A DNA stretch of 64,000 nucleotides, from assembly GCA_943737045.1 (NCBI GenBank), contig CALSFV010000211.1:868001-932000 (forward strand). The letters run 5' to 3'. This DNA is from Parapristionchus giblindavisi (lineage: Eukaryota; Nematoda; Chromadorea; Rhabditida; Diplogasteridae). The notes under the pieces were generated by a model. It had not been told where the DNA came from and did no database searches. It worked only from the letters and a program-made list of their open reading frames with translations. The stretch's first letter is position 1; every line of letters begins with the position of its first letter. The translations under genes and the position numbers were made by a program. Positions 1 through 12,838 of this stretch are shown here, one piece after another.

Positions 1-14
1 CACTCAGAAGCAAG

Positions 15-24
15 GGGCTAGCCC
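15..24. repeat. 10-bp perfect palindrome in each monomer (type copy)
   Basis: GGGCTAGCCC reads the same on both strands and contains the NheI site GCTAGC. It recurs every 41 bp in most copies. Recurrent variants break it: gTtag (c18 to t), cCag (t19 to c), tagAGc (positions 22-23) and tagTcc (position 22). The common late variant gcaaAggg (position 14) lies just outside and leaves it intact. A palindrome spaced every 41 bp could extrude hairpins or bind a dimeric protein, but that is inference. The sequence shows only the symmetry and its recurrence. Confidence 0.9.
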
Positions 25-25
25 A

Positions 26-42
26 GATTCGACCAGTGAATC
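26..42. repeat. GATTC/GAATC inverted repeat in each monomer (type copy)
   Basis: A 5-bp arm GATTC (positions 26-30) is matched by GAATC (38-41 plus the first base of the next copy), with a 7-base loop. Both arms are HinfI-type GANTC sites. The left arm, followed by GACC, is the most conserved part of the monomer. The right arm sits beside the most variable part (36-39): gTg, gCg, Cgg and Tgg keep GAATC, while gtat, gaaat and ggat destroy it. No function is claimed. Confidence 0.75.
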
Positions 43-189
43 AGTCAGAAGCAAGGGGCTAGCCCAGATTCGACCAGTGAATCACTCAGAAGCAAGGGGC
101 TAGCCCAGATTCGACCAGGGAATCACTAAGAAGCAAGGGGCTAGCCCAGATTCGACCAGGAAATCACTCAGAAGCAAGGGGCTAGCCCA

Positions 190-2895
190 GATTCGACCAG
201 GGTATCACTCAGAAGCAAGGGGCTAGCCCAGATTCGACCAGGGAATCACTCAGAAGCAAGGGGCTAGCCCAGATTCGACCAGTGAATCACTCAGAAGCAA
301 GGGGCTAGCCCAGATTCGACCAGGGAATCACTCAGAAGCAAGGGGCTAGCCCAGATTCGACCAGGGAATCACTAAGAAGCAAGGGGCTAGCCCAGATTCG
401 ACCAGGAAATCACTCAGAAGCAAGGGGCTAGCCCAGATTCGACCAGGGTATCACTCAGAAGCAAGGGGCTAGCCCAGATTCGACCAGGGAATCACTCAGA
501 AGCAAGGGGCTAGCCCAGATTCGACCAGGGAATCACTCAGAAGCAAGGGGCTAGCCCAGATTCGACCAGGGTATCACTCAGAAGCAAGGGGCTAGCCCAG
601 ATTCGACCAGGGAATCACTCAGAAGCAAGGGGCTAGCCCAGATTCGACCAGGGAATCACTAAGAAGCAAGGGGCTAGCCCAGATTCGACAAGGAAATCAC
701 TCAGAAGCAAGGGGCTAGCCCAGATTCGACCAGGGTATCACTCAGAAGCAAGGGGCTAGCCCAGATTCGACCAGGGAATCACTCAGAAGCAAGGGGCCAG
801 CCCAGATTCGACCAGGGAATCACTCAGAAGCAAGGGGCTAGATCAGATTCGACCAGGGAATCACTCAGAAGCAAGGGGCTAGCCCAGATTCGACCAGGGT
901 ATCACTCAGAAGCAAGGGGCTAGCCCAGATTCGACCAGGGAATCACTCAGAAGCAAGGGGCCAGCCCAGATTCGACCAGGGAATCACTCAGAAGCAAGGG
1001 GCTAGCCCAGATTCGACCAGGGAATCACTCAGAAGCAAGGGGCTAGCCCAGATTCGACCAGGGAATCACTCAGAAGCAAGGGGCTAGCCCAGATTCGACC
1101 AGGGAATCACTCAGAAGCAAGGGGCTAGCCCAGATTCGACCAGGGAATCACTAAGAAGCAAGGGGCTAGCCCAGATTCGACCAGGGAATCACTCAGAAGC
1201 AAGGGGCTAGCCCAGATTCGACCAGTGAATCACTCAGAAGCAAGGGGCTAGCCCAGATTCGACCAGGGAATCACTAAGAAGCAAGGGGCTAGAGCAGATT
1301 CGACAAGAGTATCACTCAGAAGCAAGGGGTTAGCCCAGATTCGACCAGGGAATCACTCAGAAGCAAGGGGCTAGCCCAGATTCGACAAGAGTATCACTCA
1401 GAAGCAAGGGGTTAGCCCAGATTCGACCAGGGAATCACTCAGAAGCAAGGGGCTAGCCCAGATTCGACCAGGGAATCACTCAGAAGCAAGGGGCTAGCCC
1501 AGATTCGACCAGGGAATCACTAAGATGCAAGGGGCTAGAGCAGATTCGACCAGGGTATCACTCAGAAGCAAGGGGCTAGCCCAGATTCGACCAGGGAATC
1601 ACTCAGAAGCAAGGGGCTAGCCCAGATTCGACCAGTGAATCACTCAGAAGCAAGGGGCTAGCCCAGATTCGACCAGGGAATCACTCAGAAGCAAGGGGCT
1701 AGCCCAGATTCGACCAGGGAATCACTAAGAAGCAAGGGGCTAGCCCAGATTCGACCAGGAAATCACTCAGAAGCAAGGGGCTAGCCCAGATTCGACCAGG
1801 GTATCACTCAGAAGCAAGGGGCTAGCCCAGATTCGACCAGGGAATCACTCAGAAGCAAGGGGCTAGCCCAGATTCGACCAGGGAATCACTCAGAAGCAAG
1901 GGGCTAGCCCAGATTCGACCAGGGTATCACTCAGAAGCAAGGGGCTAGCCCAGATTCGACCAGGGAATCACTCAGAAGCAAGGGGCTAGCCCAGATTCGA
2001 CCAGGGAATCACTAAGAAGCAAGGGGCTAGCCCAGATTCGACAAGGAAATCACTCAGAAGCAAGGGGCTAGCCCAGATTCGACCAGGGTATCACTCAGAA
2101 GCAAGGGGCTAGCCCAGATTCGACCAGGGAATCACTCAGAAGCAAGGGGCCAGCCCAGATTCGACCAGGGAATCACTCAGAAGCAAGGGGCTAGATCAGA
2201 TTCGACCAGGGAATCACTCAGAAGCAAGGGGCTAGCCCAGATTCGACCAGGGTATCACTCAGAAGCAAGGGGCTAGCCCAGATTCGACCAGGGAATCACT
2301 CAGAAGCAAGGGGCCAGCCCAGATTCGACCAGGGAATCACTCAGAAGCAAGGGGCTAGCCCAGATTCGACCAGGGAATCACTCAGAAGCAAGGGGCTAGC
2401 CCAGATTCGACCAGGGAATCACTCAGAAGCAAGGGGCTAGCCCAGATTCGACCAGGGAATCACTCAGAAGCAAGGGGCTAGCCCAGATTCGACCAGGGAA
2501 TCACTAAGAAGCAAGGGGCTAGCCCAGATTCGACCAGGGAATCACTCAGAAGCAAGGGGCTAGCCCAGATTCGACCAGTGAATCACTCAGAAGCAAGGGG
2601 CTAGCCCAGATTCGACCAGGGAATCACTAAGAAGCAAGGGGCTAGAGCAGATTCGACAAGAGTATCACTCAGAAGCAAGGGGTTAGCCCAGATTCGACCA
2701 GGGAATCACTCAGAAGCAAGGGGCTAGCCCAGATTCGACAAGAGTATCACTCAGAAGCAAGGGGTTAGCCCAGATTCGACCAGGGAATCACTCAGAAGCA
2801 AGGGGCTAGCCCAGATTCGACCAGGGAATCACTCAGAAGCAAGGGGCTAGCCCAGATTCGACCAGGGAATCACTAAGATGCAAGGGGCTAGAGCA
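190..2895 (+). repeat. Tandem duplication of a 33-monomer block (1,353 bp)
   Basis: Marker variants recur exactly 1,353 bp apart: tagATcag at 841 and 2,194, and aagaTgc at 1,522 and 2,875. The first copy runs from about 190 to 1,542 and the second from about 1,543 to 2,895. Beyond each end the variant order no longer matches: tagcccag near 190 faces tagagcag near 1,543, and the continuation at 2,895 differs from that at 1,542. This indicates an in-register block duplication. Confidence 0.88.
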
Positions 2896-3236
2896 GATTC
2901 GACAAGAGTATCACTCAGAAGCAAGGGGCTAGAGCAGATTCGACAAGAGTATCACTCAGAAGCAAGGGGTTAGCCCAGATTCGACCAGGGAATCACTCAG
3001 AAGCAAGGGGCTAGCCCAGATTCGACCAGTGAATCACTCAGAAGCAAGGGGCTAGCCCAGATTCGACCAGTGAATCACTCAGAAGCAAGGGGCTAGCCCA
3101 GATTCGACCAGTGAATCAGTCAGAAGCAAGGGGCTAGCCCAGATTCGACCAGTGAATCACTCAGAAGCAAGGGGCTAGAGCAGATTCGACAAGAGTATCA
3201 CTCAGAAGCAAGGGGCTAGAGCAGATTCGACAAGAG

Positions 3237-4194
3237 TTTCACTCAGAAGCAAGGGGTTAGCCCAGATTCGACCAGGGAATCACTCAGAAGCAAGGGGCTA
3301 GCCCAGATTCGACCAGTGAATCACTCAGAAGCAAGGGGCTAGCCCAGATTCGACCAGTGAATCACTCAGAAGCAAGGGGCTAGCCCAGATTCGACCAGTG
3401 AATCAGTCAGAAGCAAGGGGCTAGCCCAGATTCGACCAGTGAATCACTCAGAAGCAAGGGGCTAGCCCAGATTCGACCAGGGAATCACTAAGAAGCAAGG
3501 GGCTAGCCCAGATTCGACCAGGAAATCACTCAGAAGCAAGGGGCTAGCCCAGATTCGACCAGGGTATCACTCAGAAGCAAGGGGCTAGCCCAGATTCGAC
3601 CAGGGAATCACTCAGAAGCAAGGGGCCAGCCCAGATTCGACCAGGGAATCACTCAGAAGCAAGGTGCTAGCCCAGATTCGACCAGTGAATCACTCAGAAG
3701 CAAGGGGCTAGAGCAGATTCGACAAGAGTATCACTCAGAAGCAAGGGGCTAGAGCAGATTCGACAAGAGTTTCACTCAGAAGCAAGGGGTTAGCCCAGAT
3801 TCGACCAGGGAATCACTCAGAAGCAAGGGGCTAGCCCAGATTCGACCAGTGAATCACTCAGAAGCAAGGGGCTAGCCCAGATTCGACCAGTGAATCACTC
3901 AGAAGCAAGGGGCTAGCCCAGATTCGACCAGTGAATCAGTCAGAAGCAAGGGGCTAGCCCAGATTCGACCAGTGAATCACTCAGAAGCAAGGGGCTAGCC
4001 CAGATTCGACCAGGGAATCACTAAGAAGCAAGGGGCTAGCCCAGATTCGACCAGGAAATCACTCAGAAGCAAGGGGCTAGCCCAGATTCGACCAGGGTAT
4101 CACTCAGAAGCAAGGGGCTAGCCCAGATTCGACCAGGGAATCACTCAGAAGCAAGGGGCCAGCCCAGATTCGACCAGGGAATCACTCAGAAGCA
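3237..4194 (+). repeat. Tandem duplication of a 13-monomer block (533 bp)
   Basis: The rare gagTttc variant occurs at 3,237 and 3,770. The aaggTgctag variant occurs at 3,661 and 4,194. Both pairs are 533 bp (13 x 41) apart. The span given is the minimum supported by these anchors. The same 13-monomer spacing appears at two other places (13,748/14,281 and 41,348/41,881). Confidence 0.85.
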
Positions 4195-7100
4195 AGGTGC
4201 TAGCCCAGATTCGACCAGGGAATCACTCAGAAGCAAGGGGCTAGCCCAGATTCGACCAGGGAATCACTCAGAAGCAAGGGGCTAGCCCAGATTCGACCAG
4301 GGAATCACTCAGAAGCAAGGGGCTAGCCCAGATTCGACCAGGGAATCACTCAGAAGCAAGGGGCTAGCCCAGATTCGACCAGGGAATCACTAAGATGCAA
4401 GGGGCTAGAGCAGATTCGACAAGAGTATCACTCAGAAGCAAGGGGCTAGAGCAGATTCGACAAGAGTATCACTCAGAAGCAAGGGGTTAGCCCAGATTCG
4501 ACCAGGGAATCACTCAGAAGCAAGGGGCTAGCCCAGATTCGACCAGTGAATCACTCAGAAGCAAGGGGCTAGCCCAGATTCGACCAGTGAATCACTCAGA
4601 AGCAAGGGGCTAGCCCAGATTCGACCAGTGAATCAGTCAGAAGCAAGGGGCTAGCCCAGATTCGACCAGTGAATCACTCAGAAGCAAGGGGCTAGCCCAG
4701 ATTCGACCAGGGAATCACTAAGAAGCAAGGGGCTAGCCCAGATTCGACCAGGAAATCACTCAGAAGCAAGGGGCTAGCCCAGATTCGACCAGGGTATCAC
4801 TCAGAAGCAAGGGGCTAGCCCAGATTCGACCAGGGAATCACTCAGAAGCAAGGGGCTAGCCCAGATTCGACCAGTGAATCACTCAGAAGCAAGGGGCTAG
4901 CCCAGATTCGACCAGGGAATCACTCAGAAGCAAGGGGCTAGCACAGATTCGACCAGGGAATCACTAAGAAGCAAGGGGCTAGCCCAGATTCGACCAGGGA
5001 ATCACTCAGAAGCAAGGGGCTAGCCCAGATTCGACCAGTGAATCACTCAGAAGCAAGGGGCTAGCCCAGATTCGACCAGGGAATCACTCAGAAGCAAGGG
5101 GCTAGCCCAGATTCGACCAGGGAATCACTCAGAAGCAAGGGGCTAGCCCAGATTCGACCAGGGAATCACTCAGAAGCAAGGGGCTAGCCCAGATTCGACC
5201 AGGGTATCACTCAGAAGCAAGGGGCTAGCCCAGATTCGACCAGGGAATCACTCAGAAGCAAGGGGCTAGCCCAGATTCGACCAGGGAATCACTAAGAAGC
5301 AAGGGGCTAGCCCAGATTCGACAAGGAAATCACTCAGAAGCAAGGGGCTAGCCCAGATTCGACCAGGGTATCACTCAGAAGCAAGGGGCTAGCCCAGATT
5401 CGACCAGGGAATCACTCAGAAGCAAGGGGCCAGCCCAGATTCGACCAGGGAATCACTCAGAAGCAAGGGGCTAGCCCAGATTCGACCAGGGAATCACTCA
5501 GAAGCAAGGGGCTAGCCCAGATTCGACCAGGGAATCACTCAGAAGCAAGGGGCTAGCCCAGATTCGACCAGGGAATCACTCAGAAGCAAGGGGCTAGCCC
5601 AGATTCGACCAGGGAATCACTAAGAAGCAAGGGGCTAGCCCAGATTCGACCAGGGAATCACTCAGAAGCAAGGGGCTAGCCCAGATTCGACCAGTGAATC
5701 ACTCAGAAGCAAGGGGCTAGCCCAGATTCGACCAGGGAATCACTAAGAAGCAAGGGGCTAGAGCAGATTCGACAAGAGTATCACTCAGAAGCAAGGGGCT
5801 AGAGCAGATTCGACAAGAGTATCACTCAGAAGCAAGGGGTTAGCCCAGATTCGACCAGGGAATCACTCAGAAGCAAGGGGCTAGCCCAGATTCGACCAGG
5901 GAATCACTCAGAAGCAAGGGGCTAGCCCAGATTCGACCAGGGTATCACTCAGAAGCAAGGGGCTAGCCCAGATTCGACCAGGGAATCACTCAGAAGCAAG
6001 GGGCTAGCCCAGATTCGACCAGGGAATCACTAAGAAGCAAGGGGCTAGCCCAGATTCGACAAGGAAATCACTCAGAAGCAAGGGGCTAGCCCAGATTCGA
6101 CCAGGGTATCACTCAGAAGCAAGGGGCTAGCCCAGATTCGACCAGGGAATCACTCAGAAGCAAGGGGCCAGCCCAGATTCGACCAGGGAATCACTCAGAA
6201 GCAAGGGGCTAGCCCAGATTCGACCAGGGAATCACTCAGAAGCAAGGGGCTAGCCCAGATTCGACCAGGGAATCACTCAGAAGCAAGGGGCTAGCCCAGA
6301 TTCGACCAGGGAATCACTCAGAAGCAAGGGGCTAGCCCAGATTCGACCAGGGAATCACTAAGAAGCAAGGGGCTAGCCCAGATTCGACCAGGGAATCACT
6401 CAGAAGCAAGGGGCTAGCCCAGATTCGACCAGTGAATCACTCAGAAGCAAGGGGCTAGCCCAGATTCGACCAGGGAATCACTAAGAAGCAAGGGGCTAGA
6501 GCAGATTCGACAAGAGTATCACTCAGAAGCAAGGGGCTAGAGCAGATTCGACAAGAGTATCACTCAGAAGCAAGGGGTTAGCCCAGATTCGACCAGGGAA
6601 TCACTCAGAAGCAAGGGGCTAGCCCAGATTCGACCAGTGAATCACTCAGAAGCAAGGGGCTAGCCCAGATTCGACCAGGGAATCACTCAGAAGCAAGGGG
6701 CTAGCCCAGATTCGACCAGGGAATCACTCAGAAGCAAGGGGCTAGCCCAGATTCGACCAGGGAATCACTAAGAAGCAAGGGGCTAGAGCAGATTCGACAA
6801 GAGTATCACTCAGAAGCAAGGGGTTAGCCCAGATTCGACCAGGGAATCACTCAGAAGCAAGGGGCTAGCCCAGATTCGACAAGAGTATCACTCAGAAGCA
6901 AGGGGTTAGCCCAGATTCGACCAGGGAATCACTCAGAAGCAAGGGGCTAGCCCAGATTCGACCAGGGAATCACTCAGAAGCAAGGGGCTAGCCCAGATTC
7001 GACCAGGGAATCACTAAGATGCAAGGGGCTAGAGCAGATTCGACAAGAGTATCACTCAGAAGCAAGGGGCTAGAGCAGATTCGACAAGAGTATCACTCAG

Positions 7101-7313
7101 AAGCAAGGGGTTAGCCCAGATTCGACCAGGGAATCACTCAGAAGCAAGGGGCTAGCCCAGATTCGACCAGTGAATCACTCAGAAGCAAGGGGCTAGCCCA
7201 GATTCGACCAGTGAATCAGTCAGAAGCAAGGGGCTAGCCCAGATTCGACCAGTGAATCACTCAGAAGCAAGGGGCTAGCCCAGATTCGACCAGGGAATCA
7301 CTAAGAAGCAAGG

Positions 7314-9244
7314 GACTAGCCCAGATTCGACCAGGAAATCACTCAGAAGCAAGGGGCTAGCCCAGATTCGACCAGGGTATCACTCAGAAGCAAGGGGCTA
7401 GCCCAGATTCGACCAGGGAATCACTCAGAAGCAAGGGGCCAGCCCAGATTCGACCAGGGAATCACTCAGAAGCAAGGTGCTAGCCCAGATTCGACCAGGG
7501 AATCACTCAGAAGCAAGGGGCTAGCCCAGATTCGACCAGGGAATCACTCAGAAGCAAGGGGCTAGCCCAGATTCGACCAGGGAATCACTCAGAAGCAAGG
7601 GGCTAGCCCAGATTCGACCAGGGAATCACTCAGAAGCAAGGGGCTAGCCCAGATTCGACCAGGGAATCACTAAGATGCAAGGGGCTAGAGCAGATTCGAC
7701 AAGAGTATCACTCAGAAGCAAGGGGCTAGAGCAGATTCGACAAGAGTATCACTCAGAAGCAAGGGGTTAGCCCAGATTCGACCAGGGAATCACTCAGAAG
7801 CAAGGGGCTAGCCCAGATTCGACCAGTGAATCACTCAGAAGCAAGGGGCTAGCCCAGATTCGACCAGTGAATCACTCAGAAGCAAGGGGCTAGCCCAGAT
7901 TCGACCAGTGAATCAGTCAGAAGCAAGGGGCTAGCCCAGATTCGACCAGGGTATCACTCAGAAGCAAGGGGCTAGCCCAGATTCGACCAGGGAATCACTC
8001 AGAAGCAAGGGGCTAGCCCAGATTCGACCAGGGAATCACTCACAAGCAAGGTGCTATCCCAGATTCGACCAGGGAATCACTCAGAAGCAAGGGGCTAGCC
8101 CAGATTCGACCAGGGAATCACTCAGAAGCAAGGGGCTTGCCCAGATTCGACCAGGGAATCACTCAGAAGCAAGGGGCTAGCCCAGATTCGACCAGGGAAT
8201 CACTCAGAAGCAAGGGGTTAGCCCAGATTCGACCAGGGAATCACTCAGAAGCAAGGGGCTAGCCCAGATTCGACCAGTGAATCACTCAGAAGCAAGGGGC
8301 TAGCCCAGATTCGACCAGTGAATCAGTCAGAAGCAAGGGGCTAGCCCAGATTCGACCAGTGAATCACTCAGAAGCAAGGGGCTAGCCCAGATTCGACCAG
8401 GGAATCACTAAGAAGCAAGGGACTAGCCCAGATTCGACCAGGAAATCACTCAGAAGCAAGGGGCTAGCCCAGATTCGACCAGGGTATCACTCAGAAGCAA
8501 GGGGCTAGCCCAGATTCGACCAGGGAATCACTCAGAAGCAAGGGGCCAGCCCAGATTCGACCAGGGAATCACTCAGAAGCAAGGTGCTAGCCCAGATTCG
8601 ACCAGGGAATCACTCAGAAGCAAGGGGCTAGCCCAGATTCGACCAGGGAATCACTCAGAAGCAAGGGGCTAGCCCAGATTCGACCAGGGAATCACTCAGA
8701 AGCAAGGGGCTAGCCCAGATTCGACCAGGGAATCACTCAGAAGCAAGGGGCTAGCCCAGATTCGACCAGGGAATCACTAAGATGCAAGGGGCTAGAGCAG
8801 ATTCGACAAGAGTATCACTCAGAAGCAAGGGGCTAGAGCAGATTCGACAAGAGTATCACTCAGAAGCAAGGGGTTAGCCCAGATTCGACCAGGGAATCAC
8901 TCAGAAGCAAGGGGCTAGCCCAGATTCGACCAGTGAATCACTCAGAAGCAAGGGGCTAGCCCAGATTCGACCAGTGAATCACTCAGAAGCAAGGGGCTAG
9001 CCCAGATTCGACCAGTGAATCAGTCAGAAGCAAGGGGCTAGCCCAGATTCGACCAGGGTATCACTCAGAAGCAAGGGGCTAGCCCAGATTCGACCAGGGA
9101 ATCACTCAGAAGCAAGGGGCTAGCCCAGATTCGACCAGGGAATCACTCACAAGCAAGGTGCTATCCCAGATTCGACCAGGGAATCACTCAGAAGCAAGGG
9201 GCTAGCCCAGATTCGACCAGGGAATCACTCAGAAGCAAGGGGCT
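7314..9244 (+). repeat. Tandem duplication of a 27-monomer block (1,107 bp)
   Basis: Three independent markers are all 1,107 bp (27 x 41) apart: gggActag at 7,314 and 8,421, the cacaagc...gctaTccc monomer at 8,041 and 9,148, and gcTtgccc at 8,137 and 9,244. The outer limits are probably somewhat wider than the anchored span. A 27-monomer spacing also occurs near 20-22 kb and 36.7-37.8 kb. Confidence 0.88.
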
Positions 9245-11015
9245 TGCCCAGATTCGACCAGGGAATCACTCAGAAGCAAGGGGCTAGCCCAGATTCGACC
9301 AGGGAATCACTCAGAAGCAAGGGGCTAGCCCAGATTCGACCAGGGAATCACTCAGAAGCAAGGGGCTAGCCCAGATTCGACCAGGGAATCACTAAGAAGC
9401 AAGGGGCTAGCCCAGATTCGACAAGGAAATCACTCAGAAGCAAGGGGCTAGCCCAGATTCGACTAGGGTATCACTCAGAAGCAAGGGGCTAGCCCAGATT
9501 CGACCAGGGAATCACTCAGAAGCAAGGGGCCAGCCCAGATTCGACCAGGGAATCACTCAGAAGCAAGGGGCTAGCCCAGATTCGACCAGGGAATCACTCA
9601 GAAGCAAGGGGCTAGCCCAGATTCGACCAGGGAATCACTCAGAAGCAAGGGGCTAGCCCAGATTCGACCAGGGAATCACTCAGAAGCAAGGGGCTAGCCC
9701 AGATTCGACCAGGGAATCACTAAGAAGCAAGGGGCTAGCCCAGATTCGACCAGGGAATCACTCAGAAGCAAGGGGCTAGCCCAGATTCGACCAGTGAATC
9801 ACTCAGAAGCAAGGGGCTAGCCCAGATTCGACCAGGGAATCACTAAGAAGCAAGGGGCTAGAGCAGATTCGACAAGAGTATCACTCAGAAGCAAGGGGCT
9901 AGAGCAGATTCGACAAGAGTATCACTCAGAAGCAAGGGGTTAGCCCAGATTCGACCAGGGAATCACTCAGAAGCAAGGGGCTAGCCCAGATTCGACCAGT
10001 GAATCACTCGGAAGCAAGGGGCTAGCCCAGATTCGACCAGGGAATCACTCAGAAGCAAGGGGCTAGCCCAGATTCGACCAGGGAATCACTCAGAAGCAAG
10101 GGGCTAGCCCAGATTCGACCAGGGAATCACTAAGAAGCAAGGGGCTAGAGCAGATTCGACAAGAGTATCACTCAGAAGCAAGGGGTTAGCCCAGATTCGA
10201 CCAGGGAATCACTCAGAAGCAAGGGGCTAGCCCAGATTCGACAAGAGTATCACTCAGAAGCAAGGGGTTAGCCCAGATTCGACCAGGGAATCACTCAGAA
10301 GCAAGGGGCTAGCCCAGATTCGACAAGAGTATCACTCAGAAGCAAGGGGTTAGCCCAGATTCGACCAGGGAATCACTCAGAAGCAAGGGGCTAGCCCAGA
10401 TTCGACCAGGGAATCACTCAGAAGCAAGGGGCTAGCCCAGATTCGACCAGGGAATCACTAAGATGCAAGGGGCTAGAGCAGATTCGACAAGAGTATCACT
10501 CAGAAGCAAGGGGCTAGAGCAGATTCGACAAGAGTATCACTCAGAAGCAAGGGGTTAGCCCAGATTCGACCAGGGAATCACTCAGAAGCAAGGGGCTAGC
10601 CCAGATTCGACCAGTGAATCACTCAGAAGCAAGGGGCTAGCCCAGATTCGACCAGTGAATCACTCAGAAGCAAGGGGCTAGCCCAGATTCGACCAGGGAA
10701 TCACTCAGAAGCAAGGGGCTAGCCCAGATTCGACCAGGGAATCACTCAGAAGCAAGGGGCTAGCCCAGATTCGACCAGGGAATCACTCAGAAGCAAGGGG
10801 CTAGCCCAGATTCGACCAGGGAATCACTAAGATGCAAGGGGCTAGAGCAGATTCGACAAGAGTATCACTCAGAAGCAAGGGGCTAGAGCAGATTCGACAA
10901 GAGTATCACTCAGAAGCAAGGGGTTAGCCCAGATTCGACCAGGGAATCACTCAGAAGCAAGGGGCTAGCCCAGATTCGACCAGTGAATCACTCAGAAGCA
11001 AGGGGCTAGCCCAGA

Positions 11016-12838
11016 TTCCACCAGTGAATCACTCAGAAGCAAGGGGCTAGCCCAGATTCGACCAGTGAATCAGTCAGAAGCAAGGGGCTAGCCCAGATTC
11101 GACCAGTGAATCACTCAGAAGCAAGGGGCTAGCCCAGATTCGACCAGGGAATCACTAAGAAGCAAGGGGCTAGCCCAGATTCGACCAGGAAATCACTCAG
11201 AAGCAAGGGGCTAGCCCAGATTCGACCAGGGTATCACTCAGAAGCAAGGGGCTAGCCCAGATTCGACCAGGGAATCACTCAGAAGCAAGGGGCCAGCCCA
11301 GATTCGACCAGGGAATCACTCACAAGCAAGGTGCTATCCCAGATTCGACCAGGGAATCACTCAGAAGCAAGGGGCTAGCCCAGATTCGACCAGCGAATCA
11401 CTCACAAGCAAGGTGCTATCCCAGATTCGACCAGGGAATCACTCAGAAGCAAGGGGCTAGCCCAGATTCGACCAGGGAATCACTCAGAAGCAAGGGGCTT
11501 GCCCAGATTCGACCAGGGAATCACTCAGAAGCAAGGGGCTAGCCCAGATTCGACCAGGGAATCACTCAGAAGCAAGGGGCTAGCCCAGATTCGACCAGGG
11601 AATCACTCAGAAGCAAGGGGCTAGCCCAGATTCGACCAGGGAATCACTAAGAAGCAAGGGGCTAGCCCAGATTCGACCAGGGAATCACTCAGAAGCAAGG
11701 GGCTAGCCCAGATTCGACCAGGGAATCACTAAGATGCAAGGGGCTAGAGCAGATTCGACAAGAGTATCACTCAGAAGCAAGGGGTTAGCCCAGATTCGAC
11801 CAGGGAATCACTCAGAAGCAAGGGGCTAGCCCAGATTCGACAAGAGTATCACTCAGAAGCAAGGGGTTAGCCCAGATTCGACCAGGGAATCACTCAGAAG
11901 CAAGGGGCTAGCCCAGATTCGACCAGGGAATCACTCAGAAGCAAGGGGCTAGCCCAGATTCGACCAGGGAATCACTAAGATGCAAGGGGCTAGAGCAGAT
12001 TCGACAAGAGTATCACTCAGAAGCAAGGGGCTAGAGCAGATTCGACAAGAGTATCACTCAGAAGCAAGGGGTTAGCCCAGATTCGACCAGGGAATCACTC
12101 AGAAGCAAGGGGCTAGCCCAGATTCGACCAGTGAATCACTCAGAAGCAAGGGGCTAGCCCAGATTCGACCAGTGAATCACTCAGAAGCAAGGGGCTAGCC
12201 CAGATTCGACCAGGGAATCACTCAGAAGCAAGGGGCTAGCCCAGATTCGACCAGGGAATCACTCAGAAGCAAGGGGCTAGCCCAGATTCGACCAGGGAAT
12301 CACTCAGAAGCAAGGGGCTAGCCCAGATTCGACCAGGGAATCACTAAGATGCAAGGGGCTAGAGCAGATTCGACAAGAGTATCACTCAGAAGCAAGGGGC
12401 TAGAGCAGATTCGACAAGAGTATCACTCAGAAGCAAGGGGTTAGCCCAGATTCGACCAGGGAATCACTCAGAAGCAAGGGGCTAGCCCAGATTCGACCAG
12501 TGAATCACTCAGAAGCAAGGGGCTAGCCCAGATTCCACCAGTGAATCACTCAGAAGCAAGGGGCTAGCCCAGATTCGACCAGTGAATCAGTCAGAAGCAA
12601 GGGGCTAGCCCAGATTCGACCAGTGAATCACTCAGAAGCAAGGGGCTAGCCCAGATTCGACCAGGGAATCACTAAGAAGCAAGGGGCTAGCCCAGATTCG
12701 ACCAGGAAATCACTCAGAAGCAAGGGGCTAGCCCAGATTCGACCAGGGTATCACTCAGAAGCAAGGGGCTAGCCCAGATTCGACCAGGGAATCACTCAGA
12801 AGCAAGGGGCCAGCCCAGATTCGACCAGGGAATCACTC
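11016..12838 (+). repeat. Tandem duplication of a 37-monomer block (1,517 bp)
   Basis: The gattCca substitution, which removes the CpG of the core, occurs at 11,016 and 12,533. The cacaagc monomer occurs at 11,321 and 12,838. Both pairs are 1,517 bp apart. The second copy is itself partly duplicated downstream by the 22-monomer block. Confidence 0.87.

Noticed and set aside
19..75. A true tRNA gene or tRNA-derived SINE
   Set aside because: The monomer cannot fold into a cloverleaf, box B lacks its 3' CC, and there is no A-rich tail or target duplication. It is kept only as a low-interest promoter-like observation.
1318..1336. Telomere-like GGGGTTAG in the gTtag variant monomers
   Set aside because: Only a single unit occurs per 41-bp monomer, created by a c-to-t change at position 18. 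There is no run of TTAGGG.
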